NCBI RefSeq assembly: GCF_900156175.1
Contig: NZ_FTMV01000016.1
Span: 88,525 to 152,524, forward strand
Direction: 5' to 3'
Length of the DNA stretch: 64,000 nt
Source: Janthinobacterium sp. TND4EL3
GTDB taxonomy: Bacteria > Pseudomonadota > Gammaproteobacteria > Burkholderiales > Burkholderiaceae_D
A model generated the notes under the pieces. The model saw only the letters and a program-made list of their open reading frames with translations. It did not search any database and was not told where the DNA came from. Position 1 is the first letter of the stretch; each line of letters starts with the position of its first letter. This document shows, one piece after another, positions 39,958 through 48,785 of this stretch. The position numbers and the translations under genes were made by a program.

Positions 39958-40141
39958 GCGGTTCCTCCTGAAAAATTATTATAGTCAATCGATAAAACAA
40001 ACTTATGGAAGCCTGCGGGCGGCGGGGACTCTCATGAAGAACCGTATGCTCGGGAATTCCAATAGGCTGGCATTCTAATCTACAAATTGCGCTGAGCGAA
40101 GATTTCGATTCGCATTAGCAAGAATGACTGTTTCATATTGG

Positions 40142-40155
40142 TCAAACCGGTTTCA
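40142..40155. promoter_or_regulatory. PtxS-like operator between dtpA and ppnN
   Basis: TCAAACCGGTTTCA contains a perfect 10-bp palindrome and differs by one base from the pseudomonad PtxS operator TGAAACCGGTTTCA (recalled from literature). It shares AACCGGTTTCA with the site before the ABC/kgu operon. It lies 184 bases before the dtpA start and 130 bases before the ppnN start, so which gene it would affect is open. Confidence 0.45.
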
Positions 40156-40217
40156 GGCAAAGGCGGTTTCGGGCGATTTTGCGGCGCCACAGCACAACTT
40201 GCCCGACTTGTCGTATA

Positions 40218-40250
40218 TTGAGGCTGCAACACATTTTGAGGCTGCAACAC
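40218..40250. repeat. tandem direct repeat upstream of ppnN
   Basis: TTGAGGCTGCAACAC occurs twice exactly (40218-40232 and 40236-40250) with an 18-base period, ending 35 bases before the ppnN start. An 18-base period is not helical phase, so it may be a slippage product or part of the leader RNA. Confidence 0.7.
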
Positions 40251-40285
40251 CTTCGAGCATCGATTTTTAAAGGATTTTTCGCATT

Positions 40286-41656
40286 ATGGAACACGACGTT
40301 ATCGATACTCTGGTTTCACCGGAGGGCCGCCTGGACGTGCTCTCCAAGACTGAAGTCAACAAACTGCTCGATACCAGCCAGGGCGGCCTGTACAACACTT
40401 TCCGCCGCTGCGCGCTGGCGGTCTTGAATTGCGGCAGCACCATCGACGATGGCCGCGCCCTGCTTGAGCGATATCAATCGTTTGAAATCTCCATCATCCA
40501 GCGCGAGCGCGGCATCAAGCTCGACATCAAGGGCGCGCCGGCCATCGCCTTTGTCGACGGCAAGATGATCAAGGGCATCCACGAGCACCTGTTTGCCGTG
40601 CTGCGCGACATCATCTTCGTCAGCGATGAAGTCACGGGCAACCCGAAATTCGATTTGCAGAGCACGGAAGGCGTGACGGACGCCGTCTTCCACATCCTGC
40701 GCAACGCCAACGTGCTGCAAACCCAGCTCAACCCGAACCTGGTCGTCTGCTGGGGCGGCCACTCGATCAACCGCGCCGAATACAATTATTCGAAGGAAGT
40801 GGGCTACCAGCTGGGCTTGCGCGGCCTCGACATCTGCACGGGCTGCGGCCCCGGCGCCATGAAGGGCCCCATGAAGGGCGCCACCATCGGCCACGCCAAG
40901 CAGCGTTTGCACAATGGCCGCTACCTGGGCATCACCGAGCCGGGCATCATCGCGGCCGAGTCGCCGAATCCCATCGTCAATGACCTCGTCATCATGCCGG
41001 ACATCGAAAAGCGCCTGGAAGCGTTCGTGCGCGCCGGCCACGGCATCGTCGTCTTCCCCGGCGGGGCGGGCACGGCCGAAGAGATTCTGTATATCCTCGG
41101 CATCCTGCTTCACCCGGACAATGCCGACATTCCCTTCCCCTTGATCTTCACAGGCCCGGAAACGTCGCGCGAGTATTTCGTGCAGATCAATCAGTTCATC
41201 AGCGATACCCTGGGCCCGGAAGCACAGCAGCGCTATAAAATCATCATCGACGACCCGGAACTGGTGGCGCGCGAGATGCTCGAAGGCATACGCCAGGTAC
41301 GCGAATTCCGCAAGGCCCACAGCGACGCGTATTACTTCAATTGGCTGCTGAAGATCGACCATGAATTCCAGAAGCCGTTCCAGCCCACGCATGAAAACAT
41401 GCGCAACCTGAGCCTGCACAAGAACCAGGCCACGCACTTGCTGGCGGCCCAGCTGCGCCGCGCGTTTTCGGGCGTGGTGGCGGGCAACGTCAAGGATGAC
41501 GGCATCCGTTCGATCGAAGAGCACGGCAACTTCGAAATCCATGGCGACAAGGACATCATGGGGCCCATGGACGCGCTGCTTGCTTCCTTCGTGGCGCAGC
41601 ACCGCATGAAACTGGCGGGCACGGCCTATGTGCCTTGCTACACGGTGGTCCAGTAA
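40286..41656 (+). CDS. ppnN: nucleotide 5'-monophosphate nucleosidase PpnN (LOG family)
   Basis: A 456-residue enzyme close in size to E. coli PpnN (454). PpnN cleaves purine and pyrimidine nucleoside monophosphates to base and ribose 5-phosphate and is controlled by (p)ppGpp in E. coli. The central LOG/Rossmann domain has the motifs GCGPGAMKGPMKGA and PGGAGTAEEILY, which form the nucleotide and phosphate site. The N-terminal and C-terminal extensions (about 140 and 100 residues) are those of PpnN rather than short LOG proteins. ATG at 40286 follows AAGGA. A possible PtxS-like site and a direct repeat lie in its upstream region. Confidence 0.94.
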   Translation: MEHDVIDTLVSPEGRLDVLSKTEVNKLLDTSQGGLYNTFRRCALAVLNCGSTIDDGRALLERYQSFEISIIQRERGIKLDIKGAPAIAFVDGKMIKGIHEHLFAVLRDIIFVSDEVTGNPKFDLQSTEGVTDAVFHILRNANVLQTQLNPNLVVCWGGHSINRAEYNYSKEVGYQLGLRGLDICTGCGPGAMKGPMKGATIGHAKQRLHNGRYLGITEPGIIAAESPNPIVNDLVIMPDIEKRLEAFVRAGHGIVVFPGGAGTAEEILYILGILLHPDNADIPFPLIFTGPETSREYFVQINQFISDTLGPEAQQRYKIIIDDPELVAREMLEGIRQVREFRKAHSDAYYFNWLLKIDHEFQKPFQPTHENMRNLSLHKNQATHLLAAQLRRAFSGVVAGNVKDDGIRSIEEHGNFEIHGDKDIMGPMDALLASFVAQHRMKLAGTAYVPCYTVVQ

Positions 41657-41673
41657 ACCGTCTTGCGACCATC

Positions 41674-41713
41674 GCGCCGCCCGCCCCCTGCGCCTGCCGG
41701 GGGAGGGCGGCGC
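41674..41713 (+). terminator. strong hairpin after ppnN
   Basis: GCGCCGCCCGCCCCC (41674-41688) pairs with GGGGGAGGGCGGCGC (41699-41713) at 14 of 15 positions across a 10-base loop, followed by a pyrimidine-rich CTTCCTTT. It probably ends ppnN transcription before the LacI gene. Confidence 0.65.
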
Positions 41714-41792
41714 CTTCCTTTGTGCTCCCAGCGTGTTCCTTCGCCGCCACAGGCAATCAAATCGCTTGCGTCATCGATTCTCGGGTGCTATC

Positions 41793-41810
41793 TTTGGAAC
41801 CGGTTCCAAA
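41793..41810. promoter_or_regulatory. LacI/PtxS-type operator before the regulator gene
   Basis: TTTGGAACCGGTTCCAAA is a perfect 18-bp palindrome with the central CG typical of LacI-family operators. Its core TGGAACCGGTTCCA matches 12 of 14 bases of the PtxS operator known from Pseudomonas. It lies 38 bases before the regulator start, suited to autoregulation. Confidence 0.82.
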
Positions 41811-41848
41811 ATAAAAATATACAGATCAACAGGTAGTGGAGAGCAAGC

Positions 41849-42919
41849 TTGGATTCAGTACGCGGCAGCAAGAAAACAGTCACCGGCGAACCGGCCCGGC
41901 CCGTGACCATCGCCCAGGTGGCGCGCGAGGCGGGCGTGTCGAAGACGAGCGTGTCGCGCTTTCTCGGCGGCGAACTCGATGCCCTGTCCGAAAACATCCG
42001 CCAGCAGATCGCCGGCACCATCGCGCGCCTCGGCTACCAGCCGAACCAGATGGCGCGCGGCCTCAAGCGGGGGCGCACGCGCCTGATCGGCATGGTCGTG
42101 GCCGACATGCTCAATCCCTACACGGTGGCCGTGCTGCAAGGCGTGGAGGCGGCTTGCCAGCAACATGGCTATACCTTGATTTTGTGCAATACCGGCAATG
42201 ACGAACAGCGCGAACGCCAGTCGCTGGCCGCGCTGCGCTCGTACAGCGTGGAAGGACTGATCGTCAACACGCAGGGGCGCAATATCGAATCGTCCGACTT
42301 GCAGCAGGCGGACATGCCCATCGTGCTGGTCGACCGCCGCATCGACGGCGCCGATTTCGACCTGGTGGGCCTGGACAATGTGCAGGCGGGCCGGCTGGCC
42401 ACGGCGCATCTGATCGAACAGGGTTTCGACGCCATTGCCTTCATCGCGCCGCCCTTGACGGGCGTCAGCTCGCGGCTGATGCGCGCCGAAGGTTTCCAGG
42501 CCGTGATGGCCGAGCATCCGGGCTGCGTGGGCGAAGTGCTGGCCGTGGACCTGGACGACCGGCCCTCCATCGACGCGCAGGTGCGGCAATGCTTGGCGCA
42601 GTGGCGCGGCCGCCGCGTGGCGCTGCTGGCCTCGAACGGCATGGTGGCGCTGGAGCTGGCGCTGATGCTGCAGCGCCTCGAATTGCGCATGCCGCAGGAC
42701 GTGGGCCTGCTGGGCTTTGACGAGTTGCCATGGTCGCCGCTGGCGGGCCTGAGCACGATCGAGCAGCAAACTTATGAAATCGGCTTTACGGCGATGAAGT
42801 GCATGCTGTCGCGCCTGCAGGGCGAGCAGTGCGCGCCGCGCGAGGTGCTGTTGCCGGGTAAGTTGATTGTGCGCAACTCTACCCAGGGCGGGAAAGCGGA
42901 CAAGGACGGCGACGCTTGA
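41849..42919 (+). CDS. ptxS: LacI-family regulator, PtxS-like
   Basis: A 356-residue repressor-type protein. The helix-turn-helix and hinge helix are at residues 19-65 (VTIAQVAREAGVSKTSVSRF ... YQPNQMARGLKRGRTRLIG). The rest is a periplasmic-binding-protein-like effector domain. PtxS of pseudomonads regulates 2-ketogluconate genes and releases its operator on binding 2-ketogluconate. The assignment rests on the operator sequence and on the kgu-like genes downstream. The start is a TTG with GGAGAG six bases upstream; no ATG precedes the HTH. A short terminator follows, so the structural operon has its own promoter. Confidence 0.85.
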   Translation: MDSVRGSKKTVTGEPARPVTIAQVAREAGVSKTSVSRFLGGELDALSENIRQQIAGTIARLGYQPNQMARGLKRGRTRLIGMVVADMLNPYTVAVLQGVEAACQQHGYTLILCNTGNDEQRERQSLAALRSYSVEGLIVNTQGRNIESSDLQQADMPIVLVDRRIDGADFDLVGLDNVQAGRLATAHLIEQGFDAIAFIAPPLTGVSSRLMRAEGFQAVMAEHPGCVGEVLAVDLDDRPSIDAQVRQCLAQWRGRRVALLASNGMVALELALMLQRLELRMPQDVGLLGFDELPWSPLAGLSTIEQQTYEIGFTAMKCMLSRLQGEQCAPREVLLPGKLIVRNSTQGGKADKDGDA

Positions 42920-42927
42920 CGGGAAAG

Positions 42928-42948
42928 AGGGCATTGCCCTTTTTTTTG
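42928..42948 (+). terminator. short rho-independent terminator after the LacI gene
   Basis: A 5-bp stem AGGGC / GCCCT with a three-base loop followed by eight Ts, nine bases after the stop codon. Confidence 0.6.
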
Positions 42949-42956
42949 GATAAGTT

Positions 42957-42972
42957 ATGGAACCGGTTTCAT
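42957..42972. promoter_or_regulatory. LacI/PtxS-type operator before the ABC-kgu operon
   Basis: ATGGAACCGGTTTCAT is an almost perfect palindrome. Its core TGGAACCGGTTTCA matches the pseudomonad PtxS operator at 13 of 14 positions. It lies about 150 bases before the binding-protein gene, between the regulator's terminator and the operon. Confidence 0.82.
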
Positions 42973-43122
42973 AGAATTTTTTCATACAGAAAAGGGGGCC
43001 TCAGGCAGGGCAATGGCAGGAAGTTGGTACGACACGGCAAGAGACGATCTGAATCGTCCATTTGACAATATTCCCGGAAGCGCCTCGACGAGGCCGGTAC
43101 CGGGATCACAGGAGACTGAAGC

Positions 43123-43929
43123 ATGAAGATGACTACACTGTTGTATTCGAAGATCGTGGCCTGCGCGCTCGCAGCAACGTTTGCCCTGGGTGCGGCGGCC
43201 GACGCCGGCGCCCAGACGCTTGGCGAGCTGATCAAGAAAGGCAAGCTGACCATCGGCGTGGTCAGCGGGACGCCGCCGTTCGGCAGCATCGACGCCAAGG
43301 GCGCGCCCGTCGGCTATGACGTCGACGTCGCCAACCTGATCGGCAAATACCTGAACCTGCCCGTGGAAGTGGTGCCCCTGACGGCGCCGTCGCGCGTGCC
43401 GTCGCTGGAGTCGGGCAAGGTCGACTTCCTCGTGGCGACCCTGGCGCCCACGCCGGAACGGGCCAAGACCCTGATGTTCACCATGCCCTACAGCGCGTTC
43501 GAACTGGCCATCGTCGCGCCGGTGGGCGGCAAGTTCAAGGCCCTGGCCGACCTGAAGGGCAAGAAAGTGGGCGTGACGCGCGGCACCACGAATGACACGG
43601 CGCTGAGCCGTCTGGCGCCGGCCGGCACCAATATCGTGCGTTTCGAGGATGACGCCACCGTCACCCAGGCCTTGCTCAGCAAGCAGGTCGACGCCGTCTC
43701 GATTCCCAGCACGATGGCGCTTGACATCATCAAGACGCGCGGCGCGGGCAAGATCGAGGTCCGCTTCGCCTACTCGCTGCAACCGAATTCGATGGCGGTG
43801 CGCCGCGGCGACTTCGAGCTGCACCAGTGGCTCAACAACTTCATCTATTACGTCAAGCTGAACGGCGAACTCGACGCCATTGCGCGCAAGTGGAGCGGCG
43901 CCCCGCTGCCGGCGCTGCCGACCTTCTGA
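43123..43929 (+). CDS. ABC transporter substrate-binding protein, family 3 fold, probable sugar-acid ligand
   Basis: A 268-residue periplasmic binding protein with a signal peptide ending near residue 30 (ADAGAQ). The fold is family 3 (polar amino acids): KLTIGVVSGTPPFG, GYDVDVANLI and TPERAKTLMFTMPY are diagnostic. R113 in TPER corresponds to the Arg that grips the ligand carboxylate in GlnH and HisJ. The Asp that binds the amino group in those proteins (DAVLHD in GlnH) is replaced by P195 in DAVSIPST. This fits a ligand with a carboxylate but no alpha-amino group, such as 2-ketogluconate. First gene of the operon behind the operator. Confidence 0.88.
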   Translation: MKMTTLLYSKIVACALAATFALGAAADAGAQTLGELIKKGKLTIGVVSGTPPFGSIDAKGAPVGYDVDVANLIGKYLNLPVEVVPLTAPSRVPSLESGKVDFLVATLAPTPERAKTLMFTMPYSAFELAIVAPVGGKFKALADLKGKKVGVTRGTTNDTALSRLAPAGTNIVRFEDDATVTQALLSKQVDAVSIPSTMALDIIKTRGAGKIEVRFAYSLQPNSMAVRRGDFELHQWLNNFIYYVKLNGELDAIARKWSGAPLPALPTF

Positions 43930-44019
43930 TACCGCCAGCCGCATAGGAAAGTGCCCGTCCGCACGGCGCGCCGCCATGGTGGCGCCGCCGGGGACGCGCA
44001 CGCAGACAAGGAGTTGAGT

Positions 44020-44712
44020 ATGCCGTATGAATTTCATTTCGAACTCGTCATGCAATCGCTGGACCGCCTGTTGTGGGGCGCGGCGCTGACGATACGCCTG
44101 AGCGCCCTGGCGATGGTGTTGGGACTGGCAGTGGGCGTGTGCGCCGCCGTCATCCTGAAGAACGGTCCCGCCTATGCCCGCGCCGTGGTGCGCGCGTATG
44201 TCGAGGTGATCCGCAGCACGCCGTTCCTGGTGCAGCTGTTCATCATCTACTTCGGCTTGCCGTCGCTGGGCTTGCAGCTCGACGCCAATGGCGCCGCGCT
44301 CGTCGCCATGACGGTCAACCTGGGCGCCTACGCGGCGGAAATCGTGCGCGCCGGCATAGGCGCCGTGCATCCCTCGCAGCTGGAGGCGGCGCAGGCGCTG
44401 GGCATGACGCGCTGGCAGGTGATGCGCCACGTGGTGCTGCTGCCGGCGCTGGAAAAAGTCTATCCGGCGCTGGCCAGCCAGTTCACCTTGATGATGCTCG
44501 CATCGAGCGTCGTGTCGGCCATTTCCGCCGAAGAGCTGACCGCCGCCGCCCACCTGCTCGACGCGGAAACCTTCCGCAGCTTCGAGATCTACATCGTCGT
44601 GATGGTGCTGTACATCCTGCTGGCCCTGCTGTTCCGCTTCGGCTTCTGGGTGCTGGGCCAGATCGTCTTCAAACGCCGCCGCCGTCTGGGCGCGGCGCGC
44701 ATGGGAGCTTGA
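44020..44712 (+). CDS. ABC transporter permease, HisM/GlnP type
   Basis: A 230-residue inner-membrane permease with about five TM segments. The EAA loop that docks the ATPase is EAAQALGMTRWQVMRHVVLP-like at about residues 125-145. The start MPYEFHF at 44020 has AAGGAG seven bases upstream; an open frame from 43951 is not translated in my view. It pairs with the next permease, one base downstream of its stop, to form a heterodimeric channel of the polar-amino-acid transporter type. Confidence 0.92.
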   Translation: MPYEFHFELVMQSLDRLLWGAALTIRLSALAMVLGLAVGVCAAVILKNGPAYARAVVRAYVEVIRSTPFLVQLFIIYFGLPSLGLQLDANGAALVAMTVNLGAYAAEIVRAGIGAVHPSQLEAAQALGMTRWQVMRHVVLLPALEKVYPALASQFTLMMLASSVVSAISAEELTAAAHLLDAETFRSFEIYIVVMVLYILLALLFRFGFWVLGQIVFKRRRRLGAARMGA

Positions 44713-44713
44713 C

Positions 44714-45350
44714 ATGATCAGTGACTTTTCCTGGGATAACCTGCAATTCCTGCTCGAGGCCACGCGCTGGACCATCGGCCTGTCGCTGCTCGTCTTCATC
44801 ACGGGCGGCATCGCCGGCTTCGCGGTGGCGCTGCTGCGCACGGCGCGCAGCCCGCTCCTGCGCTGCATCAGCGCCCTGTACATCCAGCTGGTGCAGGGCA
44901 CGCCCGTACTGATCGTGCTGTTCTTGACCTATTACGGTCTGGCCCTGTTCGGCTACAAGCTGTCGCCGGTCATCGCGGCCGGCGCGGCGATGACGATCTT
45001 TGCCAGCGCCTACCTGGGCGAGATCTGGCGCGGCTGCATCGAAGGCGTGCAGCGGCAGCAGTGGGAAGCGTCGGCCGCGCTGGCGCTGAACCGCTACCAG
45101 CAGCTGCGCTACGTCATCCTGCCGCAGGCGCTGCGCCATTCGCTGCCGCCGACCGTGGGCTTCATGGTGCAGATCATCAAGAACACTTCGATCACCTCGA
45201 TCATCGGCGTGGTGGAACTGACGCGGGCAGGGCAACTGGTCAGCAATGCGACCTTCCTGCCCTTCATCGTCTTCCCCATCGTCGCCCTGATCTACTTCGC
45301 GCTGTGCTATCCGCTGTCGCGCTACAGCCATTCACTGGAAAGGAAATTCC

Positions 45351-45364
<14 letters not shown>
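44714..45364 (+). CDS. ABC transporter permease, HisQ/GlnP type
   Basis: A 216-residue permease with about five TM segments and the EAA loop EASAALALNRYQQLRYVILP. Its own Shine-Dalgarno, GGAG, lies within the end of the preceding permease gene. Its last 14 bases overlap the start of the ATPase gene. Together with the preceding permease it builds the membrane channel of the importer that replaces KguT in this locus. Confidence 0.92.
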
Positions 45365-46081
<717 letters not shown>

Positions 46082-46085
<4 letters not shown>

Positions 46086-46828
46086 GCCCCGTCCTGGTGG
46101 CGGCGTCGGCCTATGGCGCAAGCAGGGTAAGGCAGCTGGGGCAAAGTCATTTCATCGACGTGGTGGCCGATGCGGGCGGCGCCGGCATCGAGATCCGCCG
46201 CGAACTGTTCACTTCCGACTTGCCGGACCTGGCGCGCATGGGCGCGGCGGTGGCCGCGCGCGGCCTGTACTCCGTGTATTCCACGCCCATCGAATTGTGG
46301 GACGCGGACGGGCTGCTGCGGCACGCGTTGCTGCAGCAGATGCTGGACGAGGCGGCGCGCCTGGGCGCGCGCTACCTGAAGGTCTCGCTGGGCCATTACC
46401 CGGCCGCGCCGGACTTGCACGCCTTGAGCGCCCGACTGGCGGACGCGCCCGTGGCGCTGCTGGTGGAAAACGACCAGACGGCCCACGGCGGCGCGCTGGC
46501 ACCGATGGCGCGCTTCCTGGCGGCGGCGCGCGACATCGGGCTGCCCGTGGGCCTGACCTTTGACATCGGCAACTGGCGCTGGGTGGGCGAGGACGCGCAG
46601 CAGGCGGCGCGCCTGCTGGCGCCGTACGTGCGCTATGTGCACTGCAAGGCCGTCCAGGAAAACGGGGGGCGGCTGTCCGCCTGCGCCGTCTCCGAGGCCG
46701 ATCCGGCCTGGCGCGCCGTCTTCGCGCATTTCGTGCCGGGCGTGCAGCGGGCCATCGAATTCCCGCTCGAAGGCGCCGACCTGGTGGCCGAAACGAGGCG
46801 CTGCATCCAGATGCTGGAGGCCGCATGA
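46082..46828 (+). CDS. kguE: KguE-like TIM-barrel sugar isomerase/epimerase
   Basis: A 248-residue protein of the xylose-isomerase-like TIM-barrel superfamily. The order ASAYGASRVRQLGQSHF, IEIRRELFTSDL, YSVYSTPIELW and ARYLKVSLGHY resembles KguE from pseudomonad 2-ketogluconate operons, a protein whose exact reaction is not settled. Metal-binding acidic residues are offered by ELW, ENDQ, FDIGN and the C-terminal IEFPLEG. The start ATGA overlaps the ATPase stop; a longer frame from 45998 is contained in the ATPase gene and is rejected. Confidence 0.85.
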
Positions 46829-47772
46829 TGGCGCTCGACGTCGTTACCTACGGCGAGGCGATGGCGATGTTCGTTGCCGAGGAAACGGGTGACCTGGCGG
46901 CCGTGGCGCATTTCACGCGCCGCCTGGCCGGCGCCGAGACGAACGTCGCCATCGGCCTGGCGCGCCTGGGCTTGAAAGTCGGCTGGCTGAGCCGCGTGGG
47001 CGACGATTCCTTCGGCCGCTTCATCCGCGCCAGCGTGCAGGCCGAGGGCGTCGATTGCAGCCGGGTCGTCACCGTCGCCGGCCAGACCAGCGCCTTCCAG
47101 CTCAAGGCCCGGGCCGAAAACGGCGCCGACCCGCTGGTCGAATATTTCCGCAAGGGTTCCGCCGCCAGCCGGCTGGCGCCCGAGCACTTCGACCCCGCCT
47201 ATTTTCTGTCGGCGCGCCACCTGCACGCCACGGGCGTGGCCGCGGCCCTGTCCGCGACCAGCCTGGCGTTCGCCGGCCAGGCCATCGACTTCATGCGCGA
47301 GCATGGCCGCACGGTGTCGTTCGATCCCAACCTGCGGCCCACGCTGTGGCCGTCGCAAGCCGTCATGGTGGAACAGATCAACCGTCTGGCCGCCAGGGCC
47401 GACTGGGTGCTGCCCGGCCTGGGGGAGGGAAAAATCCTCACCGGCCACGACCTGCCGCATGACATCGCCGACTTTTACCTGCAGCAGGGCGTGCGGCTGG
47501 TGGTCATCAAGCTGGGTGCCGACGGCGCCTATTACCGCACGGCCGACGGCGACAGCGGCATGGTGCCGGGCGAGCGCGTGGACAAGGTGGTCGACACGGT
47601 GGGCGCCGGCGACGGCTTCGCGGCCGGCCTGGTCAGCGCCTTGCTGGAAGGCTTGCCGCTGGCGCAGGCGGTACGGCGCGCCAACCGCGTCGGCGCCTTC
47701 GCCATCCAGGTGGCCGGCGACATGGAAGGCTTGCCGACCCGCGCCCAGCTCGACGCGCTGGGCCAATCTTGA
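46825..47772 (+). CDS. kguK: 2-ketogluconate kinase-like PfkB sugar kinase
   Basis: A 315-residue ribokinase/PfkB kinase. The N-terminal TYGEAMAMFVAEETGDLA and RLAGAETNVAIGLARLGLKVGWLSRVG resemble KguK and 2-keto-3-deoxygluconate kinases. The catalytic loop is DTVGAGDGFAAGLVSA, with the Asp of GAGD as catalytic base. KguK phosphorylates 2-ketogluconate to 6-phospho-2-ketogluconate. KDG kinase is the main alternative; the KguE and KguD neighbours decide for KguK. Its ATG overlaps the kguE stop by four bases. Confidence 0.87.
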   Translation: MMALDVVTYGEAMAMFVAEETGDLAAVAHFTRRLAGAETNVAIGLARLGLKVGWLSRVGDDSFGRFIRASVQAEGVDCSRVVTVAGQTSAFQLKARAENGADPLVEYFRKGSAASRLAPEHFDPAYFLSARHLHATGVAAALSATSLAFAGQAIDFMREHGRTVSFDPNLRPTLWPSQAVMVEQINRLAARADWVLPGLGEGKILTGHDLPHDIADFYLQQGVRLVVIKLGADGAYYRTADGDSGMVPGERVDKVVDTVGAGDGFAAGLVSALLEGLPLAQAVRRANRVGAFAIQVAGDMEGLPTRAQLDALGQS

Positions 47773-47791
47773 ACCGAACAGGGGAAAACTC

Positions 47792-48751
47792 GTGAAAAAA
47801 CATGTGGTTGTATATAAAAAGCTGGCCGAACCGCTGCTGGCGCGCCTGCGCGCCGAATGCGAGGTGACGTATTTCGAGGCGATCGACGGGGGCAACCGCG
47901 CCGCGTTTGCCGCCGCCATCCGCGGCGCGCATGGCTTGCTGGGCGCCAGCGTGCGCCTGGACCGCGAACTGCTGGACCCGGCCGCTGACCTGCGCATCAT
48001 TTCCACCATTTCGGTGGGCGTCGACCAGTTCGACGTCGACTACCTGCGCGAACGGGGCATCTTGCTGGCCAATACGCCGGACGTGCTGACGGAAACGACG
48101 GCCGACACGATCTTCGCGCTGATCCTCGCCAGCGCGCGGAGGGTCGTCGAACTGGCCGAATTCGTCAAGGCGGGGCGCTGGACGCGCAGCGTGGGCGAAA
48201 GCCAGTACGGCGTCAACGTGCACGGCAAGACCATCGGCATGCTGGGCATGGGCCGCATCGGCCGCGCCGTCGCCCGCCGCGCCGCGCTGGGCTTCGGCAT
48301 GCAGGTGCTGTACGTGAACGGCGAAGCCGTGCCGGAAGTGGAAGCGGCGCTGGGCGCGCGCCAGGTGGCGCTCGACGAGCTGCTGGCGGGGGCCGACTTC
48401 GTTTGCGTGGTGCTGCCGCTGACGGCGCAGACGGAACGCATGGTGGGCCGGCGCGAGTTCGCGCTGATGCGCCCCGGCGCCATCTTCATCAACGGTTCGC
48501 GCGGGCGCATCGTCGACGAGGCGGCGCTGATCGAGGCGCTGCAGCAGGGCACCATCCACGGCGCCGGCCTGGACGTGTTCGAACGCGAACCGCTGGCGCC
48601 GGACAATCCGCTGCCGCACATGGCCAATGTGGTGGCGCTGCCGCACATCGGCTCGGCCACGCATGAAACGCGCTACGCCATGGCGCAGCAGGCCGTGGAC
48701 AACCTGCTGGCCGGCCTGCGCGGCGAGCATCCGCGCCACCTGGTCAGCTAA
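47792..48751 (+). CDS. kguD: 2-ketogluconate (6-phosphate) reductase, KguD/GhrB type
   Basis: A 319-residue D-isomer-specific 2-hydroxyacid dehydrogenase. The NAD(P) motif is GMGRIGRAVARR, and the catalytic Arg, Glu and His lie in ISTISVGVDQFD/INGSRGRIVDE, LDVFEREPL and LPHIGSATHETR. The protein resembles E. coli GhrB, a 2-ketogluconate reductase, over its whole length. In the Kgu pathway it turns 6-phospho-2-ketogluconate into 6-phosphogluconate. The start is a GTG at 47792 preceded by AGGGGA; the frame is open far upstream within kguK but that part is not coding. Confidence 0.9.
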   Translation: MKKHVVVYKKLAEPLLARLRAECEVTYFEAIDGGNRAAFAAAIRGAHGLLGASVRLDRELLDPAADLRIISTISVGVDQFDVDYLRERGILLANTPDVLTETTADTIFALILASARRVVELAEFVKAGRWTRSVGESQYGVNVHGKTIGMLGMGRIGRAVARRAALGFGMQVLYVNGEAVPEVEAALGARQVALDELLAGADFVCVVLPLTAQTERMVGRREFALMRPGAIFINGSRGRIVDEAALIEALQQGTIHGAGLDVFEREPLAPDNPLPHMANVVALPHIGSATHETRYAMAQQAVDNLLAGLRGEHPRHLVS

Positions 48752-48785
48752 GAACAGTATCCATCAAAAGACAGACAGGGAAAAA

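Noticed and set aside
47303..47791. 163-codon N-terminal extension of the KguD-like protein
   Set aside because: It lies inside kguK in another frame; a GTG with AGGGGA upstream gives a protein of normal length.
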